Position numbers and translations under genes: made by a program. Below are positions 10,856 through 19,578 of a DNA stretch of 64,000 nt, piece after piece. Each line of letters begins with the position of its first letter. Position 1 is the first letter of the stretch. Source of the DNA: Diplonema japonicum (Eukaryota > Euglenozoa > Diplonemea > Diplonemida > Diplonemidae); contig OZ025727.1 in NCBI GenBank assembly GCA_964019335.1, forward strand, positions 308,001 to 372,000, written 5' to 3'. The notes beneath the pieces were generated by a model. It saw nothing but the letters and a program-made list of their open reading frames with translations, made no database searches and was not told the DNA's origin.

Positions 10856-11214
10856 CCTCGATCCTTCACCAAATGGGAAGGTAATATGCCAAGTGCTGAG
10901 ATACCTCACATCGGGGTCCACAGTGCTGTGTTTGATTGCTTTTTCACGCTTTTACAATGGTATTAGCACTGCGGACAGTAGATCGACAAGTTGAACACGA
11001 CCCTGTGTCAGATCCTGTCCGGTGCACAGCCTCAACTGTCCTCTTTGCAGGCTGGAATACTCTGAAGCGATGCCTACCGGGGGGAATAGTGTTGCAGACA
11101 GGTAGGGGAGCAAGAATCTTATTTTTTGCAACCTGTCTGTCTCTTCACCCCTCCAAAATGCAACGACCGCTGTAAGCGCAAAAAGCAGTAACGTTTCATT
11201 ACACTTGCCAAAAA

Positions 11215-11600
11215 AAGGTGTGGCGAGGGCACAAATGGTCGGCCAGTAATCTTTTTATGCCAGCCTTGCGGATGATGTCCATGAGCACCCACAAGGCCAG
11301 AAACTGATAGATATCGTCCACAGTGAAGTCAAAGTCGGGGTTGTGGTACTTGCAAACGGTGCAAAGAGATTTAACCCCATTGAGATGAACAGCTTGGAAA
11401 TCCTTGATGCACTCATGTGGGAAAAGGGTGATTTCTGCCCCCCCTGTGCCCTGTCACTTCTTACGCGTAACCTGCGTAATATCGCTCTCCCAGGGCATAT
11501 TTTCACTCTTCTCGTCACTACTGGCGCTAGGTGAGGTCCCATCGTCAGTGAGAATGTCCCCTTAGGCACTCCCGAACTCGTTTGAATCAGTACTGCTCAT
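11215..11600 (-). pseudogene. piggyBac transposase N-terminal domain remnant
   Basis: One minus frame reads 'FPHECIKDFQAVHLNGVKSLC...DFDFTVDDIYQFLALWVLMDII' and then 'RKAGIKRLLADHLCP', matching the 'fs.dEi..FlGl.ilMGi.rkP.i..yW' helix that opens piggyBac transposase domains. A stop interrupts it near 11460. It is separated from the catalytic remnant by ~650 bp lacking transposase similarity. Confidence 0.7.
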
Positions 11601-11828
11601 ATGAGCTTTCGTGCCACCAAAAACTGGTTTCGAGGGTGGTTTTGGAGGTTAATCTAGGGGACAAAAGTGATTTTCGATGGAAAAGAAATCGCGGAACTAG
11701 GTCATTCTGTGCAAGGGTAAGGGTCTATAGTACTTAAAATGCATATACAAAAATTTTAAAATTTTGATCGCTAGATATCTAGCGCTTCGTCCTTTAATGG
11801 TTAATTTAAAAAAGAATCTTTTTTGTCC

Positions 11829-11830
11829 AG
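11829..11830 (+). promoter_or_regulatory. Probable trans-splice acceptor AG for PLAC8 gene
   Basis: A TTTTTTGTCCAG tract ends 25 nt before the ATG at 11856. It lies only 25 bp beyond the piggyBac right TTAA, so the polypyrimidine tract is almost all that separates element and gene. Confidence 0.5.
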
Positions 11831-11855
11831 CACAAAAAAAAAAAAGAAAACAAAA

Positions 11856-12518
11856 ATGGTTGCCACCGGATACGCCAATGTACACACTGAGGATGACTAC
11901 GATCAAGCACACCAGCAGGCACAAATCAATGCCCAGATGAACGCTCAGTTTGCAATGCAGGCTCCAATGCAAGAGGTACAAGTTGTCCAGCAAGGTCCGA
12001 AGCTGTGGAAGTCCGGGTTGTGCGACTGCTTCGCGACGGGAGGGAACCTGTGCTGCAACGTGTACTGGTGCACCCCGTGCATGGCGGGGAGGATCCATTC
12101 GTCTGCAGTCCACAACCTCAACGACACCCCTGACACCACGGTGTGCTGCGGACTGACGTCGGCAGAAATACTAGGCGTGGGCCTTGCCGTCGGGGTACCA
12201 CTTGCCACAAATGGTGCTGTTCACCTTCCTGGTTCTGACATGTTGGGGTGGTGTGCAATTTCCGGTTACACCTGGTGGCAGAGGCAGACAATTAGAGAGA
12301 AGTTTGGCATTCACGGTGACCGCTGTGGGGACTGCCTCGTGTCGTGCTTTTGTGTGGGGTGTGCTTTGTGCCAGCACCACACTGAGCTTTCCCAGCAAGG
12401 TATCAACCCCGGCTCGTGCTGTTGCACTGTCAACCCTCCGTTGGCCCAGACGCAGCATGTTTATGCGGCCCATCCTTCTGTCGTTAATGGTGTTCAGCCT
12501 GCATATGTGCAGAATTAG
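11856..12518 (+). CDS. PLAC8-family cysteine-rich protein (220 aa)
   Basis: The start is taken at the ATG after the A-rich leader; the TTG at 11823 in the same frame only translates poly-A as Lys. The N-terminus (~1-50) is acidic and then Gln/Met-rich. The PLAC8 domain follows: 'SGLCDCFATGGNLCCNVYWCTPC', a hydrophobic centre 'GVGLAVGVPLATNGAV', 'GYTWWQRQTIREKFG', 'CGDCLVSCFCVGCALCQHHTEL' and 'NPGSCCC', ending in 'GVQPAYVQN'. The 'GVQPAY' C-terminus is shared with 6773, 57059 and 58468. Probable membrane-associated protein of unknown role. Confidence 0.9.
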   Translation: MVATGYANVHTEDDYDQAHQQAQINAQMNAQFAMQAPMQEVQVVQQGPKLWKSGLCDCFATGGNLCCNVYWCTPCMAGRIHSSAVHNLNDTPDTTVCCGLTSAEILGVGLAVGVPLATNGAVHLPGSDMLGWCAISGYTWWQRQTIREKFGIHGDRCGDCLVSCFCVGCALCQHHTELSQQGINPGSCCCTVNPPLAQTQHVYAAHPSVVNGVQPAYVQN

Positions 12519-12555
<37 letters not shown>

Positions 12556-13103
12556 TGCATTGTTTTTTATTTTAATTTCCCAATTGACAAGGGGGGGGAA
12601 AAGGGGGCCCTCCTTTCCCCCCCCCCCCTTTCGCGCTCTTTCTTCTTTTTCCTATCTTTTTCTCCCCTCCACAGGCACGGGGGGACAAGGGAAATATAAG
12701 AATACCAAGGCGGTTATTTTTTATTTTTTTATTTTCTTTTTTTTTTATTTTGCAAGAACGAGTCTTTGAACTTGTCTAAACAAAAGGGGACCGTTGCAGT
12801 TCCTCTCTCTTTTTTTTTTTTTTTTTTTTTTTAAACCTGATGCACACCAAGGCACAATAAATTGCCGTTTGAAAAATCTCGTGTTTTTTCTAAGTACTGT
12901 TGAACCTCTACCACCCCTTCTCTTCAAAGAACATTATTTTTGAGCGAGCTTTTATTCACTGGGAGCCATGCCGCAGTGCGCCAGAATACCTCATTTAAGA
13001 CCAAACAGGTTGGGAGAAATTGAATTTAGGGCCTGAGATGGGTCGCAGTGTGCATCAGGTTAAAAATAAATGAACACAAAAAAACCTGAATAAAGTACAA
13101 ATA
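12519..13103. other. Intergenic spacer rich in homopolymers
   Basis: 3' UTR with a ~33-nt A run, then C-, T- and G-runs. Nothing else was recognised. Confidence 0.5.
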
Positions 13104-14142
13104 ATATATGAGCTCGTCCGAAAAAAAATGTCAATACTTTTTTGGGCACCTCCGAAAATTTCTTGTTTTGATTATTTGAGCAAAAAAAGGGCAGCATGCA
13201 ACCATAGGAAGATGACATATATGGTGTACATGACGCCGTTCTTTCAATTGCGATGCTTGTTTTGCCATGAGGGTGGCAGGCTTCGCAACCGGTTGCCCCC
13301 GGAAGCGAAAAACAGAGGTCAGAAAAGCGACGAAAAATGATTAAAATGCAGCTTAAAAGCTTGAAATGCAGCACCTAGGGTGCATAAAAGTGGTGAACAC
13401 ACACACCTTTGTGACCCCTGGGTACAACCCAGGGTCGGGTTACTGTTAAAAGTACTTAGCGAAAAATATATGGCGTTGCATAGCCCCCAATAAACCGGTT
13501 TTTTTAGCCCTATTTTTTGCTTTTTCGAGGGGTTCCTAAGGGAATTGGCCTAAAAGGCCCATTTTCCTGAAAACCCGATTCTTAACACTTGACTCAACAT
13601 CGGTATCTTTGGGGCCATACATGCATTCTCTACCCATCTGCTGAGGTATGTCATTTTTTTTTCTTACTCATGACAAATTATAAATTGAGAAGTTGCTTTT
13701 AAAGGGCCCTTAAGGGATTTTAGCCTAAAATAGGCATTGTAGCCTAAAATAGGCCAAAATGGCAGTATTTTCCCCATCCCATTTTATTTGTGATAAAGAG
13801 CCCAAACCACCCAAAATGACCCCCTAAGTTTCACAGATTTCCCATCTGCGTCCATTTCTTCTCGCTTTTCATTGAAGAAAACAAAAAAGGAAGATGGAGC
13901 CTGGGTCATTTACAATTTCCGGATGACAAAAACTAAAAAAAACCATTCTAAAAAGCATGTTTTTGCACGTGTAGAAATGAAACAAACGGCGTGCATTGTG
14001 ACCTATATGGTGAACACACTTAGACCGCAATTCTGCACACAAAGTGGTGTCGGACTACTTTTGTACTTAGAAATTTTCCGAGGATTTTCCGTTGCAAAAG
14101 AGGGTCATTTGTTGACATTTTTTTTCGGACAAGCTCATATAT
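13104..14142. mobile_element. Non-autonomous DNA transposon with TIRs (~1.04 kb)
   Basis: The left end ATATATGAGCTCGTCCG followed by eight A and TGTCAA is mirrored at the right end (TTGACA, eight T, CGGACAAGCTCATATAT). Weaker inverted similarity continues inward ~130 bp, including CCGAAAATTTC and ATATGGTG..CA. The interior has short repeats such as AGCCTAAAATAGGC but no coding frame. The superfamily is unknown and no clear target duplication was found. Confidence 0.75.
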
Positions 14143-14413
14143 AAAAAAAGCAAGATTTCCTTTTTCTTTTGAAGGAGAAAGAAAAAAAAAAACAAAAACA
14201 AAAAAAGCCTTGGTTTATTTTCTCGTCCCCCCCCCCCCCCCCCAGATACAATTCTCTTTTCTCTTTTTTTTTTCTCCCCTCCCTCTCTCTCTATCCCGTC
14301 CCCCTGCTTATAATAATTTTCCTTTTTTTTTTTCTTTTTTTGCTTGCTTTTCGTTATTATTCAAAAAGTATTTATTGAGGAAAATTCCGAGGGGGGGGGG
14401 GGGGGGGGGGGAC

Positions 14414-14469
14414 TATACTGGCAAGAAACAGAAACGGCCCCAAAGTAAGGATTAGAAACGGGGAAACGT
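14414..14469 (-). repeat. Deleted copy of the small MITE at 16003-16163
   Basis: TATACTGGCAAGAAAC followed by GAAACGGCCCCAAAGTAAGG matches the reverse complement of two separate parts of the 16003-16163 element, with the middle missing. It sits 37 bp before the carrier-like gene. Confidence 0.6.
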
Positions 14470-14505
14470 TAAAAAAAGGAGGCGGGAAAAAAAGAAAAAA
14501 AGAAA

Positions 14506-15087
14506 ATGCAATCTAAAGCAACAAATGAACGGCATGCACACGAACCCGCTATGATAGATTTTCTCTTTGCAGGTGGGGTCGCAGGAGCGGTAGCAAGGCT
14601 CGCGACGATGGGAAGGCTGACAAATATTTGGAAGGAAAGAATGGGCGTAGTGGTGGGCTTTCCTGCTCTTGGGTGTCTTTTCTATTCGAGGACAGTGGTG
14701 CCGGTTACGCAATTCGATTCTGTAGAGGTGCACGACATTCTGAGGAGGTTCTTGGGGGGCAGTCTCGCTGGAGGGCTAGCTGCCTCCATAGCCTTTCGGT
14801 CGCGAAAAGCCGTCCTGCGAACCATGCCCTTTTTCGGCCTGCAACAAGCTTCTTATGATTACTTATTGATATCCACTCAGTCCGCCCATACTCCCCTCAC
14901 TTTTATTTCTTTCGGCCTTCTTGCAGGGCTCTTCGCGCAGTCCATCATCTACCCCTTAGAGCGTCTTTCTCACGGTGCCCCGCTTTTCCGGGGCATGACA
15001 CCGACCTTTGTCACTGTCGCTCCAGCAGTGGCTGTCACTCTTACTTGTCGGGATATATATTTGGGCCGGGCTGAGAGCTTGTATTGA
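14506..15087 (+). CDS. Divergent mitochondrial-carrier-like membrane protein (193 aa)
   Basis: The protein has several hydrophobic segments with small-residue motifs: 'FLFAGGVAGAVAR' (~19-31), 'FLGGSLAGGLAAS' (~82-94) and 'FGLLAGLFAQSIIYPLERLS' (~135-154). The last resembles the carrier signature P-x-[DE]-x-x-[RK] at the end of an odd-numbered helix. At 193 aa it is shorter than the usual ~300-aa three-repeat carriers, and only one clear signature remains, so it may be a reduced or highly divergent member or another small mitochondrial membrane protein. The ATG follows a purine-rich leader. Confidence 0.5.
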   Translation: MQSKATNERHAHEPAMIDFLFAGGVAGAVARLATMGRLTNIWKERMGVVVGFPALGCLFYSRTVVPVTQFDSVEVHDILRRFLGGSLAGGLAASIAFRSRKAVLRTMPFFGLQQASYDYLLISTQSAHTPLTFISFGLLAGLFAQSIIYPLERLSHGAPLFRGMTPTFVTVAPAVAVTLTCRDIYLGRAESLY

Positions 15088-15357
15088 TGTTTTGTGAATT
15101 TTTTTTTTGTTTTCTCTCCGAGTTTTTTTTTTTTAAATCAATCTGAATCTACACGTTCACCCCCCCCCCCCCCCCCCGTGTAAATAAAAAAGATCTTGGC
15201 AAACAAATTAAAAAAAAAAAAACTTATGGCAGTTCACATAGTTAACGTACGAGACACTTTCTTTTTTTTTTTTTCTCTCTTTTCTTCTCTCTCTTTTTTT
15301 GTGTTTTTTTTTTTTTTTTTTTTTGTTCACCCATTCATACAACAACAAAAACCCCCC

Positions 15358-15359
15358 AG
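15358..15359 (+). promoter_or_regulatory. Probable trans-splice acceptor AG
   Basis: A long T-run, then ACAACAACAAAAACCCCCCAG, ends ~30 nt before the ATG at 15390. This is the layout expected for SL addition. Confidence 0.45.
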
Positions 15360-15389
15360 CAACAAAAAAAGAAAAAAAAAAATTAAATA

Positions 15390-15872
15390 ATGTTACGAAA
15401 GGCGGCGCTGAACCAGCGGCGAGGAGCGAAATTTGTCCCAACCGTACCACCATGGAAAATAGGGAACACAGCCTGGACGGCGCCGGCAATGAAGCTGTAT
15501 CAGAAGCAGCTGTACTCATCCCATGAGTGGGAGCAGGTTGGCACCCCTCACAACTACCTAAGGTACATGAGTCCCGGAGAGCCATCGTACAATTTGAAAA
15601 CTGGTGCTCAGTTCCACGAGCAGTGGCAAGGACAGTATCAGAATGAATCCCTGAGGCAGACAGGGGTTACCCCCCAGTTCAGGGAATACGCACCTCCCAA
15701 TCCCTTCTACCGCGATATTTACTACGAGTGGCTCCACCGTAATGTGCTGGACGACCAGCCAGGGAGGGACAGCAACTTTGCCCACGAGTACACCAGAGTG
15801 GTTGAAACGAAAGAGAGGGCGCCCGGTATGGCGCTTCAGGTTGAGCAGACTGTGATGGCTCAGAATGTATGA
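15390..15872 (+). CDS. Hypothetical protein with probable mitochondrial presequence (160 aa)
   Basis: The N-terminus 'MLRKAALNQRRGAKFVPTV' is basic, free of acidic residues and typical of a mitochondrial import signal. The remainder is hydrophilic and rich in Tyr, Trp and Pro ('WEQVGTPHNYLRYMSPGEP', 'FYRDIYYEWLHRNVLDD'), with no membrane span. The size and style resemble a lineage-specific respiratory-complex or ATP-synthase subunit, but I cannot assign it. Codon use is GC-rich and uninterrupted, unlike the surrounding spacer, so it is very likely a real gene. Confidence 0.75.
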   Translation: MLRKAALNQRRGAKFVPTVPPWKIGNTAWTAPAMKLYQKQLYSSHEWEQVGTPHNYLRYMSPGEPSYNLKTGAQFHEQWQGQYQNESLRQTGVTPQFREYAPPNPFYRDIYYEWLHRNVLDDQPGRDSNFAHEYTRVVETKERAPGMALQVEQTVMAQNV

Positions 15873-16002
15873 TAGCAAGAAGAATTTTTTTTTTTTTTTT
15901 TTAAAGTAACAAAATGGTAAAAAAAAAAAAACCCTCTCGTGCGTAACAAAAAGATGTCAAAGATATCGAAGTCGACCTAGGGAGAGTCCCCCCCCCTAGG
16001 GC

Positions 16003-16163
16003 TATGCTGGCGAGAAACGCGTTCCAAGCACTTTTTTTTTCAAAATAAGGAAACGGAAACGTTTCCAATCCTTACTTTGGGGCCGTTTCCTTAAAAGTAT
16101 CTGAAAAATAAGGAAAACGGCTAAGGAAACGGAAACGTCTGTTTCCCGTTTCTTGCCAGTATA
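16003..16163. repeat. Small MITE with imperfect TIRs
   Basis: The left TATGCTGGCGAGAAACG and right CGTTTCTTGCCAGTATA are near-perfect inverted complements. The interior contains repeated GGAAACGGAAACG and GGCCGTTTCC motifs. It is non-coding, and a deleted copy lies at 14414-14469. Confidence 0.65.
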
Positions 16164-16307
16164 TTGGAACAACCCCTTGAAGCATAGTTTAGAGGCTGTG
16201 TCTTCTTTTCGTCAGCGCGCGACGGACCCGCGACCCGGGCAATACACGCGGCGCGGACGCGACGCGGACGCGGACGGGTAGGAGCCCCGGATTGCCTGAG
16301 GGCAAAG

Positions 16308-16477
16308 ATGAAGATCAAGGCGCTTTGGTTGCGCTTCGAGCTTTGGCACGAACGCATATCGGCTGCCAAGGCTCGCTATGTCGAATCTGTGACCTATGGG
16401 ACACACGGTGGGGAGGGGGTTGTGCTCAAGTTGGCCGCTCGTGTGTTCCCAAACAAATAGAACAAGAAGCTCCAATA

Positions 16478-16511
<34 letters not shown>

Positions 16512-16764
16512 TAAAACCTTTCCTTCACGCAGAACCTCGACCGGCGCAAGGAGGTAAAGGACGAGATCCGCCAGGAGCTGTTCGAGGACTACATGAGGCG
16601 GCGTGCCAAGCGGAACAAGCAACTTGGGATCGACCAGTACGGCACGTGGAGCAAAAAGGTGTGGCCAAAAAAAAAAAAAAAAAAAAGATTGTTTTGTACC
16701 CTTTCCCCCCCCCCCCCCCCCTTCGTAGACACTGGCGTATCTGAAGAAAAACGGTGATTACTAA
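16308..16764 (+). CDS. Three-exon gene for an ~80-aa basic protein
   Basis: No single ORF covers this gene. Exon 1 is 16308-16388 (27 codons), with GT at 16389. Exon 2 is 16533-16658 (42 codons), preceded by a 20-nt T-run and TTCACGCAG, and followed by GT at 16659. Exon 3 is 16729-16764 (12 codons with stop), preceded by a long C-run and TTCGTAG. All junctions are phase 0 and give a continuous frame ending 'TLAYLKKNGDY'. The product is small, basic and helical ('KEVKDEIRQELFEDYMRRR'), with a Trp-rich start ('KALWLRFELWHE'). The exact exon 1 donor is uncertain, because an alternative GT at 16380 is also phase 0. The function is not recognised. Confidence 0.6.
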
Positions 16765-16821
16765 AGTGGGGTTACTGCTAATTCATTTTTTCCGTTTTGT
16801 TGCATTTTTCTCCCCCCCCTC

Positions 16822-16823
16822 AG
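16822..16823 (+). promoter_or_regulatory. Probable trans-splice acceptor AG
   Basis: TTTTTCTCCCCCCCCTCAG lies 84 nt before the ATG at 16908 and follows the stop of the three-exon gene by 58 nt. Confidence 0.45.
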
Positions 16824-16907
16824 TGTTCGTTTTCTTCTTCTTTTCTTCGTTTAAGAGAAACTACCACTAAAAGGCACAAGGAGAGGGCTCAATAAAAAGG
16901 GCCCAAC

Positions 16908-18632
16908 ATGCCCGTGTACACAAATGAAGATATTGAAGTAGAGGCTGTGAACAAAATCCGCCCGCATTCCGCAGTAGGGATGAGGTGCAAGTTCTTGGGT
17001 GTGAAGGGGCTGAGGAGGAGGGTAGGAACAACGATGAGCAGAAGGAGGGCCTCTTGCCCGTCGGCGACAGAAACGGAGTCTAGCATGTCCCACCGTGACT
17101 GCGACAGCAAGCTATCACCGACCCCTGTACCCGGGTGGGGGAGGGATGCGGAGATGCTCGTTGCAAACTATTCACGTACCGGCACACCCTTTCGCAGCAC
17201 CCCTACCGAAGGGACCCCACTGGGTCTCGACGACCTGCTGACAAGGGAATTCGCCTCTTTCCGAACTCAGGACGCAGCTGGTGAAACACAGGACACACAA
17301 CCCCCTGCTGCACTCATGATGAAATCGGAAGAACAAATACGCAGCTCTCTTATTTTATTAGAATTCTCGGAGAGGAACGTCCTCGACAAGGAGTTCAACT
17401 CTGAGACGGGGCGTGACGCCACGCAGGCTGTCGACGCTGCAGTAGTGGAGCAGATCTTCGCAACGGACCATGCAGAGTATCTGAAGTACGACCTGGAGTA
17501 CAGGCAGCTTTACGAGATGTTGGCGAAAAACCCGCGACGGCACGCCACACAGCTGTGGTGGGCGAAGAAAGTGGTCGCCTCCAGCCCGACACCAGGACGC
17601 CCGCTTCACGACCTCCTCCGCGAGGAGCTGGAGAGCAAACGGCTTCTCAAAATCGCGGAAGATATCTCAATCGATGAAACAGCAGGGCGGGAAAAAATCT
17701 CGCTTCTGCATGAGTTTGTCTACGAGTGTCTTGCTACCGAGTTGCTGAGCCTTATCGCGGAAAGAGCAGCGATGGATTCAAAATCCCTCACCGTACGAGA
17801 GACGGTGGAGAGGAAAACCATTTTGGATGAAGAGTGCATCTCCAGGCTGCTTTTTGTAGTTTGGCGAGAAATCCGCGGTCTGGGCAACCACGAGGAGGAC
17901 TTAAGAGCAGACCTTGCGGAGGAAGAAACCATGGAGCGCACATATCTCGAGGACCTGGAAACCGTTGAAAAACCCACGGTCCAAACCCGCCACATTGGGA
18001 CAGGGACATCATCAGGGCCTATCTGCACTTACTGTGGATTTGAACTCAGCGTGAGATTTTGTTCTGAAACAGGCGAACCACACGCTATGGCTGGGCTGTG
18101 CGAAATATGCGGTTTAGACAGGGAAGGGAACAAATATTGCCCATCAACGGGACAGCCGCACGAACGAGTGTTCTCACTCCCTCATAACTGGTCAACAGCG
18201 CCCTTCAGGTCAACAGGTGTGACGCAAGGTGTTCGCTCGATACGAACCGCTGTGTTGAACGAAGCCATCGCGAAGGGCCTGCCGGCGGAACGTGTTCTTG
18301 AAGAATTGAAGAAAATGCTCGCACCCAAAATGCTGATGGAAATCTGCACTGAGCTCAGCGTTGTCAAAGGGGTCGACATGCCTGTTGTGGACAACATCTA
18401 CAGGGACGCGATGTCGTACCTAAGCCTCTCGCACGAAGGGCTTCTCCCCTCCACCGTTGTAGAAGAAGACGCCGACCAAGAGGAGCAACTCGTGTCCGCG
18501 CACAGCATGGCAAGATCCAAACGCGATTTTAAAAGCTCCGCAGGTGGTTTCGACGACTCGCGTTCCGTTGTCTCGGCCGTTCGCAAAAAGGGCAGCAGGG
18601 GAAGGGCAAAGAACAACTCAGTAAAGCGGTGA
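16908..18632 (+). CDS. Hypothetical 574-aa protein with paired zinc-ribbon-like motif
   Basis: The N-terminal ~110 residues are Ser/Thr/Pro-rich and probably disordered. Residues ~140-350 are rich in acidic and basic residues and predicted mostly helical. Residues ~365-410 contain two parallel Cys units, 'CTYCGFELSVRFCSETGEPH' and 'CEICGLDREGNKYCPSTGQPH', each C-x2-C...C-x5-H, probably binding zinc and internally duplicated. A second helical region (~435-505) and a Ser/Lys-rich tail follow. No membrane span or catalytic motif is seen. I do not recognise the family. The start follows a CCCCTCAG acceptor and is the first ATG. Confidence 0.75.
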   Translation: MPVYTNEDIEVEAVNKIRPHSAVGMRCKFLGVKGLRRRVGTTMSRRRASCPSATETESSMSHRDCDSKLSPTPVPGWGRDAEMLVANYSRTGTPFRSTPTEGTPLGLDDLLTREFASFRTQDAAGETQDTQPPAALMMKSEEQIRSSLILLEFSERNVLDKEFNSETGRDATQAVDAAVVEQIFATDHAEYLKYDLEYRQLYEMLAKNPRRHATQLWWAKKVVASSPTPGRPLHDLLREELESKRLLKIAEDISIDETAGREKISLLHEFVYECLATELLSLIAERAAMDSKSLTVRETVERKTILDEECISRLLFVVWREIRGLGNHEEDLRADLAEEETMERTYLEDLETVEKPTVQTRHIGTGTSSGPICTYCGFELSVRFCSETGEPHAMAGLCEICGLDREGNKYCPSTGQPHERVFSLPHNWSTAPFRSTGVTQGVRSIRTAVLNEAIAKGLPAERVLEELKKMLAPKMLMEICTELSVVKGVDMPVVDNIYRDAMSYLSLSHEGLLPSTVVEEDADQEEQLVSAHSMARSKRDFKSSAGGFDDSRSVVSAVRKKGSRGRAKNNSVKR

Positions 18633-18733
18633 CCCCCCCCTCCACCCCCATCTTTTAATTACACACCTTATATTATATTATTTGTTGTTGTTTTCAAGAA
18701 GAGATTCCAGAAACAAAAGGGGGAGAGGGAGAA

Positions 18734-19288
18734 ATGAAAGAATGTAAGAAATCTAAGAAGCTGATTCTCGATAAAAAGAAGATGTGGGTCCTCTTGGCAG
18801 CGGAGGCTGAGAAGGAAAGGGAGAGCGTTGCGATAAGGAAGGAGCTGAACGTGAAACGGCAGTTGGAACTGGTCAGAGAGAACGAGCAGCTGAAGGAAGC
18901 TGTTCAGGAAAAAGAAAACAGAAGGAGGGAGCCGACGGTGCCTGTGCCCTTGTGCTACGAGTGCAAGGCAAGGATACAGCACTCAACTCGTGATAGCTCT
19001 GCAACACCATTGTCCACATTGTCCTTCTCTTCAAAGTCTTCTAACGGTACTACAGTAATTCCTGTTCAGAGGGCCATGCACACATATACCCAAATTTCTC
19101 ATAGGGGCAACCTTCGGCTTTTTAAAATCCCGTCAGCTCAGCCTCTCTCTACTCTTCTCGTCCACTTGTCCCTTACCTCTGATGCCGTAGTCTTGTGGGG
19201 CACCACAGAGCTCGATCTCCAAAGAACACCAGCCGAGTACAATATGCCGTGTGATGTTTCGCAACCAGTATTGCTGCAGGTGGCGTGA
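18734..19288 (+). CDS. Hypothetical coiled-coil protein (184 aa)
   Basis: Residues ~1-68 are highly charged with heptad-like spacing ('VKRQLELVRENEQLKEAVQEKE'), indicating a coiled coil. A C-x2-C pair ('CYECKA') follows at ~74-77. The C-terminal half is Ser/Thr-rich and less convincing as coding sequence. The gap to the previous stop is only ~100 nt. The function is unknown; the 3' boundary is uncertain because composition changes after about residue 95. Confidence 0.5.
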   Translation: MKECKKSKKLILDKKKMWVLLAAEAEKERESVAIRKELNVKRQLELVRENEQLKEAVQEKENRRREPTVPVPLCYECKARIQHSTRDSSATPLSTLSFSSKSSNGTTVIPVQRAMHTYTQISHRGNLRLFKIPSAQPLSTLLVHLSLTSDAVVLWGTTELDLQRTPAEYNMPCDVSQPVLLQVA

Positions 19289-19578
19289 AAGTACTCCCTT
19301 TCTAAAAAAAAAGGGGGGGGGGAGAAAAGGAGAAAAAAGAAAAGTAATGAAATTGTACTCCTCTCCCCCCGTCGTGTTAAAAAGAGAAGAAATAATACCC
19401 CCCCCTCCCCCCTTTCCCTTCCCTGCGCCTATTCTGTGACATTTTAGAGCCCACAAGAAAACGCGTGCCTTCCCCCTTTTCTTGTATTTTTATTTTTTTT
19501 AAAGGGGTTTTTATTCCCTTTCTAATTTTTTTTTTAAAAAAAATCTTTTGTATAGAAGAAGGGGAAAAAAAGAAGGAA

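Larger units (their letters stand above)
9649..11800 (-). mobile_element. piggyBac-like element 2, flanked by TTAA
   Basis: A 2,152-bp element with inverted ends CCATTAAAGGACG (9649) and CGTCCTTTAATGG (ending 11800). It is flanked by TTAA at 9645-9648 and 11801-11804, the signature piggyBac target duplication. A 16-bp palindrome CGCTAGATATCTAGCG lies ~15 bp inside the right end. Broken transposase pieces lie on the minus strand at both ends, and a plus-strand ORF lies in the middle. The element ends 55 bp before the ATG of a PLAC8 gene. Confidence 0.92.

Noticed and set aside
19465-19578. Upstream ATG extending the acid phosphatase by 38 residues
   Set aside because: The extension translates T/A-rich leader; the ATG at 19579 starts a signal-peptide-like sequence.
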